64,000 nt of DNA. It comes from Acidovorax sp. 210-6. GTDB taxonomy: Bacteria > Pseudomonadota > Gammaproteobacteria > Burkholderiales > Burkholderiaceae_C. The stretch spans positions 1,984,001 to 2,048,000 of the forward strand of contig NZ_JAACJE010000001.1 of NCBI RefSeq assembly GCF_010020825.1. Reading direction: 5' to 3'. Numbering within the stretch: the first letter of the stretch is position 1; every line of letters begins with the position of its first letter. Both the position numbers and the translations under genes were made by a program. Below, one piece after another: positions 31,273-39,275 of this stretch. The notes under the pieces are model-generated. The model had not been told where the DNA came from, ran no database searches, and saw only the letters and a list, made by a program, of their open reading frames with translations.

Positions 31273-32520
31273 GTGGCATCGCGGGCATGGATTGCGGCGG
31301 GCCTGGCCGCCGCTGCCGTAGGTGGGGCATGGTGGTGGTTGGCGGCCGACGGGGCCTCGGCGGGCGGGGCAGGGGCTGCCGCCAGCGCAGCGCCCTCGTC
31401 CGCCATGGCTTCAACCCTCGCCACGCCGGGACAGGCTGATGCGTCGGGCCCGCCCACGCCCGGCGCGCAGGCTCCCCTGAGTGCTGCAGGGCAACAGGCC
31501 CAGGCCGAAAAACTGCGCTTGTGGCAAGCCCGCTACGAGCGCGCGGAGCAGGTGTATGCCAGCTACCGCGACGCCACACGCTACCCGCACGAGTCGCGTC
31601 CCCTGGCGGATCACCCCGACCAGGTGCGCCCTTTCGATCCGGTGACGGAAGAAACCCCTTTGCGCGATGCCAAGGGCGATGTCGTCAAGGGCGTGCGGCT
31701 ACGCACCACCCAGGATCGGGTCTTCCTCAGCGGTACCGACGTGGCCCGTTTTTCCATCGAGGCCCTGAACGAAGAAGGCCAGCGCCTGCCGCTGATCGTG
31801 CGCGGCGCAGCAGCCCAGTCGGTCCCGGACACGCGCACGCCGGTGCCGCTGATCCAAACCGACCTGGCCTTTGCTGACAACGGCACCGGTGCCGATGCGC
31901 TGGCAGGCGACGGCGTGCATAGCGCCTTGCTCAGCCCTGCACAGCAAGGCTTTGGTCAGTACGACGGCACCATCCGCATCCTGGCCCAGGTGGCTGCGCA
32001 GGGGCGACAAGGGGTGGCGCATTTCGACGTGGTGTACGCACCCGCTGTGCCCGCCACTTGGCTCGGGGTGCGGGAGGCGGTGGAGGGCGGTTCGCTCCAC
32101 TTTTACCTCAAGGCGCAGGTGCGCACGGCAGGTCGATATGTGGTCAGCGGCCGCGTGGACGATGCGCAAGGCAAGCCATTTGCCCTGGTGCAGTTCAACC
32201 AGGAGTTGGGCTCTGGTGAGCAGGAAATGCGTTTGCAGGTGTTTGGCGCACTGATACGTGACAAGGCACCCGCCTTTCCGCTGCGCTTGCGCGACGTGGA
32301 GGGCTTTCTGCTGATCCCCGACCGTTTTCCCGACCGCGCGCTGATGCCGCGCTGGGCCGGTTTGGTGCACCAGAGTGTCAGCTATCCGCTCGCGCGCTTT
32401 TCGTCCGATGAATGGAGCAGCGAAGAGCGCGATCGCTACCTGGCCGAATATGCCCGCGACGCCGAAGCGGCCCGCCGCGAGGTGGATGCGCTCACACGCC
32501 GGTCAATTGAAGCCAAATAG
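31273..32520 (+). CDS. Membrane-anchored protein with 'choice-of-anchor X'-like domain
   Basis: 415 residues from a GTG start. One N-terminal helix (RAWIAAGLAAAAVGGAWWWLA) anchors it, then a low-complexity Ala/Ser/Pro linker, and a conserved segment RYPHESRPLADHPDQVRPFD. The stretch DNGTGADALAGDGVHSALL near residue 198 is typical of the extracytoplasmic domains annotated as choice-of-anchor X, usually with calcium-binding-like loops. It follows the secreted hydrolase by 15 bases in one transcript, and the anchor-plus-periplasmic layout is reminiscent of lipase foldases, although no foldase motif is present. The role is unknown; chaperone or inhibitor of the neighbour is a guess. Confidence 0.65.
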   Translation: MASRAWIAAGLAAAAVGGAWWWLAADGASAGGAGAAASAAPSSAMASTLATPGQADASGPPTPGAQAPLSAAGQQAQAEKLRLWQARYERAEQVYASYRDATRYPHESRPLADHPDQVRPFDPVTEETPLRDAKGDVVKGVRLRTTQDRVFLSGTDVARFSIEALNEEGQRLPLIVRGAAAQSVPDTRTPVPLIQTDLAFADNGTGADALAGDGVHSALLSPAQQGFGQYDGTIRILAQVAAQGRQGVAHFDVVYAPAVPATWLGVREAVEGGSLHFYLKAQVRTAGRYVVSGRVDDAQGKPFALVQFNQELGSGEQEMRLQVFGALIRDKAPAFPLRLRDVEGFLLIPDRFPDRALMPRWAGLVHQSVSYPLARFSSDEWSSEERDRYLAEYARDAEAARREVDALTRRSIEAK

Positions 32521-32575
32521 TGCTCTGGCGCCCGCAAATCAAGCGTCAGATGCTATTAAATAGATAGCAAATGTT
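32521..32575. repeat. Dispersed intergenic repeat, copy 4
   Basis: A degenerate copy with TGCTCTGGCGC, AAGCGTCAGATGCTATT and AATAGATAGCAAATG, lying between the convergent ends of the anchored protein and gloA. Confidence 0.5.
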
Positions 32576-32591
32576 TGGCTTGGCACCATGG

Positions 32592-33005
32592 TCAGCGCAA
32601 GCCTGCACCGGTTTCACTGTGCTGCCGCTGGATCAACTCGATCTTGTAGCCGTCCGGGTCGGTCACAAAGGCGATCACCGTGCTGCCGCCCTTGACCGGC
32701 CCCGGTTCGCGCGTGATGTTGCCCCCGGCAGCACGGATGCGCTCGCAGGCGGCATAGGCGTCGGGTACCCCAATGGCGATGTGGCCATACGCGGAGCCCA
32801 TGTCATAGCTCTCTACGCCCCAGTTGTAGGTCAGCTCGATCTCTGCCTGGCCGGGGTTGCCGCCGTCAAAACCCAGGAACGCAAGCGAATATTTGTATTC
32901 AGGGTTCTCGGACTGGCGCAACAACTGCATGCCGAGCACCTGGGTGTAGAAGTCGATGGAGCGCTGGAGATTGCCAACGCGCAACATGGTGTGCAGGATT
33001 CTCAT
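32592..33005 (-). CDS. gloA: Lactoylglutathione lyase (glyoxalase I)
   Basis: 137 residues. The sequence is a clear glyoxalase [67 protein letters not shown] and [12 protein letters not shown]. Metal ligands expected from the family are His5, Glu near 56, His near 74 and Glu near 122, all present. It converts the hemithioacetal of methylglyoxal and glutathione to S-lactoylglutathione. The ATG at 33005 was chosen because family members start MRxLHTMLRV; the longer frame upstream is not conserved-looking. Confidence 0.95.
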   Translation of the reverse strand: MRILHTMLRVGNLQRSIDFYTQVLGMQLLRQSENPEYKYSLAFLGFDGGNPGQAEIELTYNWGVESYDMGSAYGHIAIGVPDAYAACERIRAAGGNITREPGPVKGGSTVIAFVTDPDGYKIELIQRQHSETGAGLR

Positions 33006-33096
33006 AGGCCCATTGTGCCGTGGGATGCAATGTATGGTTGGGCGCTGTGGTGATCCACGACGCAGCCTGTGCCGTTGGTCCTGGATCACTTCAATG

Positions 33097-33124
33097 ACTA
33101 GATACGATGTATATTATGTTAAAT
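33097..33124 (+). other. dif-like XerC/XerD recombination site
   Basis: The central hexamer TGTATA (33108-33113) and the right arm TTATGTTAAAT (33114-33124) match, base for base, the central region and XerD arm of the Escherichia coli dif site. The left arm ACTAGATACGA (33097-33107) is diverged from the usual XerC arm. The site lies in a 180-base gap between gloA and the arsR-type gene and is the most AT-rich spot of the neighbourhood. It is either the chromosomal dif or a dif-like site left by an Xer-using mobile element. Confidence 0.7.
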
Positions 33125-33186
33125 AGTAAAAACAAGGAGATCTGGGTTTTCCGTCGTCGCCAGGCCTGATCCAACCACGCTGCCCC

Positions 33187-33525
33187 TCATTCCCTCGAAA
33201 AGATGGCGTGCTGCGTCTTGGTGGCACGCTCGTACTGGCGCGCAATGCTCCCACAGACCAAATCGCACAACGCGTAGACCGATTCATCAGCAATGCTGTA
33301 GTACACGCTGGTGCCACGGCTCTCACGGCGTACCAGGCCTTGCTGGGTCATCAGGGACAAATGTCGGGAGATGTTGGCTGCCGTGTAGCCGCAGAGTTGG
33401 GCCAGTTCACCGACATTGCGTTCGCCTTCACGCAAAAGGTTGAGGATGCGCAGGCGCGTGGGCTCTGCCAACGTCTGGAAGTAAGCGGCGACCTGCTGCA
33501 GGGCTTCTGGCGGGAGGTTTTTCAT
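33187..33525 (-). CDS. ArsR/SmtB-family transcriptional regulator
   Basis: 112 residues, a single winged-helix domain: FQTLAEPTRLRILNLL, VGELAQLCGYTAANISRHLSLM, GLVRRESRGTSVYYSI. Cys45 lies at the start of the recognition helix region, and Cys87 and Cys91 (ALCDLVCG) near the C-terminal helix. Divergent to it are a YgaP-like membrane protein, a rhodanese and an OsmC-like protein, a set associated with reactive sulfur or organic peroxide control, so a thiol-based sensor of the YgaV/BigR/SqrR kind is plausible, although the Cys positions do not match BigR exactly; a metal sensor remains possible. The ATG at 33525 is chosen over one 11 codons upstream because the family domain begins there. Confidence 0.85.
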   Translation of the reverse strand: MKNLPPEALQQVAAYFQTLAEPTRLRILNLLREGERNVGELAQLCGYTAANISRHLSLMTQQGLVRRESRGTSVYYSIADESVYALCDLVCGSIARQYERATKTQHAIFSRE

Positions 33526-33598
33526 CGGAATATTCCTAGTGCGGGCGCTGAAAGGCACCCGCAGACATCGCTGTCACAGGGTTGCCATGATACATCGT

Positions 33599-33635
33599 TT
33601 GACTAATTAGCTGTTTGGCTAAATAATTCAGTCAA
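33599..33635. promoter_or_regulatory. AT-rich dyad in the divergent arsR / ygaP-like promoter
   Basis: TTGACT at 33599-33604 and AGTCAA at 33630-33635 flank an AT-rich core with TAATTAGC and GCTAAATAATT. The long imperfect inverted repeat lies 36 bases before the DUF2892 gene and 74 bases before the arsR-type gene, as expected of an ArsR-family operator overlapping both promoters. Confidence 0.6.
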
Positions 33636-33670
33636 CAAATGTTCTGCAACGCATCGCGAAGGAGATTGCA

Positions 33671-33880
33671 ATGACTTCCTGGCAAGTGGTCCGCCTGTTG
33701 GCGGGTACCTTCATCCTGCTGTCCCTGGCCCTGGGTATTCCAGGCAGTCCGCTGTTCATGAGCCAATGGTGGCTGGCGTTCACCGCCTTTGTAGGCGCCA
33801 ACCTGCTGCAAAGCGGGTTCACCAAGTGGTGCATGCTGGAAAACATCTTGCGCAAGCTGGGCATCCAGCCGGGCTGCTGA
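33671..33880 (+). CDS. YgaP-like transmembrane protein (DUF2892)
   Basis: 69 residues with two membrane helices (VVRLLAGTFILLSLALGI and WWLAFTAFVGANLLQSGF) and the DUF2892 ending FTKWCMLENILRKLG. In YgaP this module is fused to a rhodanese; here the rhodanese is the next gene, six bases away, so the pair probably forms a two-part version of YgaP. Its start has an AGGAGATTGCA ribosome-binding region. It should sit in the inner membrane and may help move or hold persulfide sulfur near the rhodanese, by analogy. Confidence 0.85.
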   Translation: MTSWQVVRLLAGTFILLSLALGIPGSPLFMSQWWLAFTAFVGANLLQSGFTKWCMLENILRKLGIQPGC

Positions 33881-33886
33881 TTGCCG

Positions 33887-34195
33887 ATGGCTTCGGACAT
33901 GGGTTCCGAGACCGGCACTGACGCCGCCCCCATCCTGGTGGACGTTCGTTCACCCGGAGAGTTTGCTTCTGGCCATGTCGAAGGAGCATTGAACTTGCCC
34001 CTGGATCGACTGCAGATTGACGCACCCAAGGCTTTGCCAGACCCGACTGCCGAGGTGCTGCTGTACTGCCTGTCCGGAGCCCGCTCGCAGATGGCCATGG
34101 TGTGGCTACAGCAAATGGGCTACACCGGCGCACGCAACGGAGGCTCCGTGGGCATGGTGGCCATGCAGATGGGGCGTGCCATTCAACGCAACTGA
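33887..34195 (+). CDS. Rhodanese-like sulfurtransferase
   Basis: 102 residues, single rhodanese domain: ILVDVRSPGEFASGHVEGALNLPL and the active-site loop LLYCLSGARSQMA, with catalytic Cys in CLSGARS. It transfers sulfane sulfur between thiols and is probably the soluble partner of the YgaP-like membrane protein just upstream. I chose ATG 33887; a TTG six bases earlier, directly after the upstream stop, is an alternative. The gene lies in an apparent operon with the OsmC-like gene. Confidence 0.9.
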   Translation: MASDMGSETGTDAAPILVDVRSPGEFASGHVEGALNLPLDRLQIDAPKALPDPTAEVLLYCLSGARSQMAMVWLQQMGYTGARNGGSVGMVAMQMGRAIQRN

Positions 34196-34213
34196 TACCT
34201 CCAAAGGATAGCC

Positions 34214-34660
34214 ATGAGCGAGAGCAACGTCCGCATCACCCTGCGTCAACAGCAGGACTACCAGTTCCAGGTCGATTTTGGTGAGGGGATTCCACCCCTG
34301 CTGGCCGACGAGCCCACGCCACTGGGCTCGGGGCAGGGCCCCTCCCCCGTGCAGCTGCTGGCGGCTGCCGTGGGCAACTGCCTGTCCGATTCGCTGCTGT
34401 TTGCCCTGCGCAAGTTCAAGCAGACGCCCGAACCATTGCACTGCACCGTGGACGCCGAGATCGGCCGCAACGAGCAAAAGCGCCTGCGCGTGCTCAAGAT
34501 GACCGCCGCCCTGCACCTGGGCGTACCCGCCTCTAGCCTGGAGCACCTGGACCGCGTGCTTGACCAGTTTGAGGCCTATTGCACGGTGACCCAGAGCGTG
34601 GGCCAGGGCGTTTCCATTGAAATGCAAGTGTTTGACAGTACCGGCAAGCGCCTCAAGTGA
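34214..34660 (+). CDS. OsmC family protein
   Basis: 148 residues. The OsmC fold is shown by GPSPVQLLAAAVGNCLSDSLLFAL (about 43-66) with its conserved Cys in VGNC, and a second Cys in EAYCTVTQSV near residue 118. These two Cys form the peroxidatic pair in OsmC/Ohr enzymes. The protein is expected to reduce organic hydroperoxides or, in this context, act on persulfides. It starts 18 bases after the rhodanese gene, with AAAGGA upstream of the ATG. The whole set is likely controlled by the divergent ArsR-type gene. Confidence 0.88.
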   Translation: MSESNVRITLRQQQDYQFQVDFGEGIPPLLADEPTPLGSGQGPSPVQLLAAAVGNCLSDSLLFALRKFKQTPEPLHCTVDAEIGRNEQKRLRVLKMTAALHLGVPASSLEHLDRVLDQFEAYCTVTQSVGQGVSIEMQVFDSTGKRLK

Positions 34661-34704
34661 CCCTGCCAGGCAATCTCCATACTTCAACCAGAAAGGAAAA
34701 CCAT

Positions 34705-34896
34705 ATGAAACACAATGCTGGATCTCTGGACCGCATCCTGCGCATCGTCGCCGGTTTGGTGCTGATCGGCCTGGCCGCCACAGGCACGGTGGGCGTTTGG
34801 GGCTGGATCGGTGTGGTGCCGCTGGCCACGGGCCTGTTCGGCTTTTGCCCGGCCTATACGTTGCTGGGCATCAACACCTGTCCGATGAAAAAGTAA
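34705..34896 (+). CDS. DUF2892 (YgaP-like) membrane protein, second copy
   Basis: 63 residues: two hydrophobic segments, RILRIVAGLVLIGLAATG and IGVVPLATGLFGFCPAYTLLGI, and the C-terminal TCPMKK with the Cys pattern common to DUF2892 proteins (GFCPAY...NTCPM). A good ribosome-binding site (AAAGGAAAA) precedes ATG 34705. It is the last gene of the sulfur-related operon and is followed directly by a strong terminator. It is a different subtype from the upstream DUF2892 protein. Confidence 0.85.
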   Translation: MKHNAGSLDRILRIVAGLVLIGLAATGTVGVWGWIGVVPLATGLFGFCPAYTLLGINTCPMKK

Positions 34897-34922
34897 AACA
34901 CGTACTTCTCTTGGTAAAAATG

Positions 34923-34965
34923 GCTTGTAGCGCTCTATCCACGGGCGCTACAAGCTATTTTTTTT
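34923..34965. terminator. Bidirectional rho-independent terminator (repeat-family copy 5)
   Basis: GCTTGTAGCGC (34923-34933) pairs perfectly with GCGCTACAAGC (34945-34955); the plus strand continues with TATTTTTTTT and the minus strand with CATTTTTACC. It ends both the sulfur operon and the bioB remnant. The AGCGCT and TATAGC parts mark it as a member of the dispersed repeat family. Confidence 0.9.
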
Positions 34966-34975
34966 ATAGCAATTC

Positions 34976-35884
34976 TCAGCCGCAAGTACAACCGCAGCCG
35001 CATCCCTGCGCTGCATTGGCGGCAGGCGCAGCGCCCTCCTCCTGCGTCTGGCGGCTGCGCAGGCCCAGCTTGCGCAGCAGTTGCAGGTCGGCGTTGGCGT
35101 CCGGGTTGCCGGTGACGAGCAGCTTGTCGCCGTAAAAAATCGAGTTGGCCCCGGCCAGAAAGCACAGCGCCTGCACCGCCTCGCCCAGTTGCTGGCGCCC
35201 GGCCGACAGGCGCACGCGTGCTTTGGGCATGGTGATGCGGGCCACGGCAATCATGCGCACAAAGTCCAGCGGGTCGATCGGCTCGCTCTCGGCCAGCGGT
35301 GTGCCGGGCACGCGCACCAGGTTGTTGATGGGCACCGAATCCGGGTAGGGGTTCAGGTTGGCCAGTTGCGCAATCAGCCCGGCGCGGTGCACCGGCGCCT
35401 CACCCATGCCCACAATGCCGCCGCAGCACACGCGCAGGCCGGCGTCGCGTACGTTCTGCAAGGTGTCCAGCCGCTCCTGGTATTGGCGCGTGCTGACCAC
35501 GTCCTGGTAGTACTCTGGCGCGGTGTCCAGGTTGTGGTTGTAGTAGTCCAGCCCGGCGGCCTTGAGGGCCAGGGCCTGGTCCGGCTGCAACATGCCCAGC
35601 GTGGCGCAGGTTTCCAGCCCCAGACCTTTGACGGCAGAAATCAGGCCGGCCACTTTGTCGATGTCCCGGTCCTTGGGGGCGCGCCAGGCGGCGCCCATGC
35701 AAAAACGGGTGGCGCCCGCCTGCTTGGCGGCCTGCGCGGCCTGCAGCACCTCGTCCACCTCCAGCATTTTTTGGGCTTTGACGCCGGTGTCGAACTCGGC
35801 GGACTGCGGGCAATAGCCACAGTTTTCGGGGCAGCCGCCGGTCTTGACGGACAACAGCGTGGCCAGTTCGATGTCGCCCTCGGG
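34976..35884 (-). pseudogene. bioB: bioB (biotin synthase), 3' fragment cut off by transposon
   Basis: About 302 codons of biotin synthase: the radical-SAM motif CPENCGYC in [12 protein letters not shown], then [41 protein letters not shown] and [12 protein letters not shown]. The sequence stops matching BioB at the TCGGG duplication, where the Tn3-family element begins. The missing first part lies 19.9 kb away at 55831-56000. Joining 55831-56000 to 34976-35879, with one copy of the duplication removed, gives 1,074 bases, exactly 358 codons with stop, open throughout. The C-terminal tail [10 protein letters not shown] is unusually Cys-rich. An internal ATG (MSVKTGG) could yield a shorter protein, but it would lack about 65 N-terminal residues and have no native promoter. 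Confidence 0.96.
35880..35884. repeat. 5-bp target-site duplication, left copy
   Basis: TCGGG at 35880-35884 is repeated at 55831-55835 on the other side of the element. Five-base duplications are the rule for Tn3-family transposition. Confidence 0.93.
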
Positions 35885-35938
35885 GGGGTGATCTCACTTT
35901 CCGTGCAGCGAGCCTGGTTAGGCGCCTAGGGTTAACCC
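35885..35938 (+). repeat. Left terminal inverted repeat and subterminal palindrome
   Basis: GGGGTGATCTCACTTT is followed by CCGTGCA; 20 bases further stands the palindromic GGGTTAACCC (35929-35938). The mirror image is at the right end. Confidence 0.92.
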
Positions 35939-36025
35939 GCATTTCCTCTTCCCGTCTGGAACTTTTAGGGGCGATTCCGTAGACTTCGGCAGGCTCGCCG
36001 CTGCGCTGGCCATGGGAGGACCAGC

Positions 36026-37956
36026 TTGCCTAGCCATTACCTGCGTTTCGTTGGGTCCGGGACCCTACCAAGATCGCTGTCCAAGCGGGAAGTCGAGGAG
36101 TGCTTTGGGCTGAGTGCTGAGGACATTGAGGAATTGCGTCCACCCCGCTTCAGAGGGACCGCTCGCCTTGGTGCGGCGGTTCAACTCGTGATGCTCCGTG
36201 CTACGGGGCGGCATCCCGATGCTTTCTCTGGTCTCCCGCCTGTCCTGCTGCGGTGCCTGACCTCCGCGCTTGGCATGCACGCGACGGATATCGCATCAGT
36301 GACCTCCCTGTACAAGGACAGGGACACGCGCTACGCGCACCAACTCTGGGCTCGGGAACGGGTCGGCTTTGCGGTTGTAGATGACACTACCAAATCGCTT
36401 CTAGCCGATGCTCTCGGAGAGCTTTCTGCATCAGCGGTATCGGTGGATGACTTGGTTCACCAAGCAGAACATTGGCTCTTTGATCGTCGAATTGTGCTGC
36501 CTGGAGACAGGACGCTGCGCGACATGGCACGCGCAGCCTTTGCCGACCAAGAGCGCTCCGCCATCACAGCAATTCGTACTGGTGTGCCACCCAGGCAAGT
36601 GCAGTCGGCGCTTTCTCACGCGTTTTCAAAGCGATCTGGACCTGGCGGCCACACCGTGCTGGAGTGGCTGCGTATGCCTGCGGGAAAGCATGGGCAACTC
36701 ACGCTGAGCGAGGTTACCAAGAAGATCGAGTGCCTCAAGTCACTGCAGGTCCACAAGTGGAAGTTGTCGGCGATCCCATTGAATCGTCTCAGAGCGTACA
36801 GCCAGGAGGTGATCAACCGCCCTCCGTCCGCGACGAAGGTGCTTTCTGAGGATGAACGCGATCTGCGCATGGTTGCCTTTTTGCATGTCGCCCTGTTGGA
36901 CTACACGGACATGGCTGCGGATATGGGTGCGCGATGCCTCACAGATCTCTATCGCAAGGCATCAGGCAAGGTGCTGAAGAAGCAGGCCGAAAGTTCTGTG
37001 GATCTGCGTGCTGAGCGCGTCAGGCTAAAGGACATTCTTTACGACACGAAGTTGACCGACACGCAGATCGTTGAGGCGATGCGCGACCTAGTTCCTCAAT
37101 CCGAGGACAACTTTGCCGGGACTCGGGCTCAATTCGTTCGAGAAACGCTGGTGAAAGAACAGGCGCCGCGTGTCTCGGCCCTACTCAATTCCCTCGGGAT
37201 TCTGGAGGTCAAAGGTGAGGAAACGGACAAGGCGCTCAAGCAGCTGAAGACGCTGCGCGATTTGGCCAGGCGCGGCATCACCAGCCTTCCCGAAGGATTT
37301 GACGTGTCGGTTGCGGATCCGGGGTGGCATTCACTGCTGGAGGCCCCTGATCGCAAGATCGCTCTTGCAGCGCTCAAAGCTAGTGCAGCGACTTCCTTGC
37401 GCAAGGCGATCAAAGGCGGGAAGCTGTGGCTGGAACACAGCAGCCGCCATCGCAGCCGCGCCGACCAACTGATACCCAAGGAGCAATGGGCGGACAAGCA
37501 CAAGTCCTTGATTCGTGCGCTGAGCCTTACCGACAATCCTGAGAAGTTCTTGAAACGCGTGTTGGAACGGGTCAACGCAGGCATCTGTCAACTTGCACAA
37601 GCCGTTGAAGAGGGCAATTTGACCATCGACAGCCAGGGGCACATTCACATTGCCCCGATCCAGGCCTTGGAAGTCGAGCCTCAGGTCACGAAGACACGCG
37701 AAAGCATGTTCAACATGATCGGCAATGCCCAGTTTGGCAACATGCTGGTCGAGATCGATGCCAAGACTGGTTTCAGCCAAGCCCTGCTCGGCCGCATGGC
37801 CAAAGATGTCGGTGAGCTGAAGGCCGTCTACGGCGCCCTATACGCACATGGAACGGAAAACAATGCGAAAGGCGTGTGCGCGATGATCCCTGGCTTGCAG
37901 GTGTCTCATATCACTATGGCGATGCGTGCGACAGAAGCCAGCGGTCGCCTGAGGGA
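36026..37956 (+). pseudogene. tnpA: Tn3-family transposase TnpA, 3'-truncated by an IS
   Basis: About 643 codons remain of a gene that normally encodes about 1,000. The N-terminal DUF4158-type DNA-binding region (KREVEECFGLSAEDIEEL) and the start of the catalytic domain ([35 protein letters not shown]) are recognisable. The reading frame runs into the IS3-family element at 37957 and becomes nonsense. The usual WGDG..SSDGQ block with the second catalytic Asp, and the Glu after it, are absent, so the product should be inactive. The start is a TTG at 36026 with a strong GGAGGA six bases upstream; no in-frame ATG is available. Sequence after the IS does not contain the missing part. Confidence 0.93.
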
Positions 37957-38006
37957 TGAACCGCCCCGGGTTTTGAGGAGGCTCCAACACTTGAGAAGAT
38001 GGAGCT

Positions 38007-38330
38007 ATGAACAAGTCACCGAAGTTCTCCCCGGAAGTGCGCGAGCGCGCCGTGCGCATGGTGCAGGAGCACCGAGCCGACTACCCGTCGCTGTGGGCAG
38101 CGATTGAATCGATTGCCCCCAAGATTGGCTGCGTGCCACAGACCTTGAACGACTGGGTCAAGAAGGCCGAGGTCGACAGCGGCCAGCGCCCCGGCACCAC
38201 CACCTCGGATGCGCAGCGCATCAAGGAACTGGAGCGTGAGGTCAAAGAATTGCGCCGGGCCAACGACATCCTGAAGACGGCCAGCGCGTTTTTCGCGCAG
38301 GCGGAGCTCGACCGCCGACTCAAGTCGTGA
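38007..38330 (+). CDS. IS3-family transposase OrfA
   Basis: 107 residues. Helix-turn-helix of the IS3 type ([22 protein letters not shown], and [15 protein letters not shown]) followed by a leucine-zipper-like helix ([28 protein letters not shown]). OrfA binds the IS ends. Its stop overlaps the GTG start of orfB by four bases. A GTTTTTC run at about 38288-38294 lies where a -1 shift would lead into the orfB frame, which is open through the overlap; production of an OrfAB fusion by frameshifting is normal in this family but the slip site here is inferred. Confidence 0.93.
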   Translation: MNKSPKFSPEVRERAVRMVQEHRADYPSLWAAIESIAPKIGCVPQTLNDWVKKAEVDSGQRPGTTTSDAQRIKELEREVKELRRANDILKTASAFFAQAELDRRLKS

Positions 38331-39241
38331 AGGCCTACATCGACCGCCACCGTGATGACTACGGGGTCGAGCCCATCTGCCGGGCGCTGCAGATGGCCCC
38401 GTCGTGTTACTGGCGCCACGCAGCCCGGCAACGCAACGCGCAACTGCGCAGTGCACGCGCCCAGCGTGACGAGGGTTTGAAGGCCGACATTCAGCGCGTG
38501 TGGCACGCCAACTGGCAGGTCTACGGAGCCGACAAGGTCTGGCTGCAGATGAACCGCGAGGGCATCGTGGTGGCGCGCTGCACGGTCGAGCGTCTGATGC
38601 GTGCCATGGGCTTGCAAGGGGCACGCCGTGGCAGGGCGGTGCGCACCACCACGCCGGATACCTCGGCCCCGTGCCCGCTGGACCACGTCAACCGGCACTT
38701 CCATGCCAGCCGTCCCAACGAGCTATGGGTGTCGGACTTCACCTATGTCTCCACCTGGCAAGGCTGGTTGTATGTGGCCTTTGTGGTGGATGTGTACGCT
38801 CGGCGCATCGTGGGCTGGCGCGTCAGTCGCAGCATGCAGACGGACTTCGTGCTCGATGCCCTGGAGCAGGCTCTGTACGAACGCCAGCCAGCGGCCCATG
38901 TCTTGACGCACCATTCCGACAGGGGCAGTCAGTACGTCAGCATCCGCTACACCGAACGCTTGGACCAGGCGGGCATACAACCTTCGGTGGGCAGCAGGGG
39001 AGACAGCTATGACAACGCGCTGGCCGAGACCATCAACGGTCTGTACAAGGCCGAGTTGATTCACCGCCGGGGACCTTGGAAGACCAGGGAATCCGTGGAA
39101 CTGGCCACCCTGCAATGGGTGCACTGGTTCAACCACGTCCGACTGCTCACGCCGATTGGGGGCATCCCTCCGGCAGAAGCTGAGGCAAACTACTGGAGGC
39201 AACTCGCCGCCAGCGACACCTCGACAAAGGTGTCAACTTAA
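38327..39241 (+). CDS. IS3-family transposase OrfB (DDE integrase domain)
   Basis: 304 residues from a GTG start. The HTH_21 region ([16 protein letters not shown]) is followed by the retroviral-integrase-like catalytic domain: first Asp in [11 protein letters not shown], second Asp in [12 protein letters not shown], and Glu in [12 protein letters not shown], with the downstream [21 protein letters not shown] typical of the IS3 group. All three catalytic residues are present, so the IS itself may be active. It is probably made both alone and as an OrfAB fusion through -1 frameshifting. Confidence 0.95.
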   Translation: MKAYIDRHRDDYGVEPICRALQMAPSCYWRHAARQRNAQLRSARAQRDEGLKADIQRVWHANWQVYGADKVWLQMNREGIVVARCTVERLMRAMGLQGARRGRAVRTTTPDTSAPCPLDHVNRHFHASRPNELWVSDFTYVSTWQGWLYVAFVVDVYARRIVGWRVSRSMQTDFVLDALEQALYERQPAAHVLTHHSDRGSQYVSIRYTERLDQAGIQPSVGSRGDSYDNALAETINGLYKAELIHRRGPWKTRESVELATLQWVHWFNHVRLLTPIGGIPPAEAEANYWRQLAASDTSTKVST

Positions 39242-39275
39242 ACCAACCGGCCTCCTCGATACCCGGGGCGGTTCA

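Larger units (their letters stand above)
37957..39275 (+). mobile_element. IS3-family insertion sequence (1,319 bp)
   Basis: Ends are TGAACCGCCCCGGGT at 37957 and its complement ending at 39275, followed inward by GAGGAGGC on both sides. It encodes overlapping orfA and orfB. The bases flanking it (GAGGGA on the left, CAGGTG on the right) are not a target duplication, so it probably caused or took part in a deletion that removed the rest of tnpA and the end of the neighbouring gene. Confidence 0.93.

Noticed and set aside
34976-35854. Reading the bioB 3' fragment as a complete, short biotin synthase
   Set aside because: The frame continues upstream to the transposon junction, the first ~65 residues are encoded 19.9 kb away, and the native promoter is separated from it.
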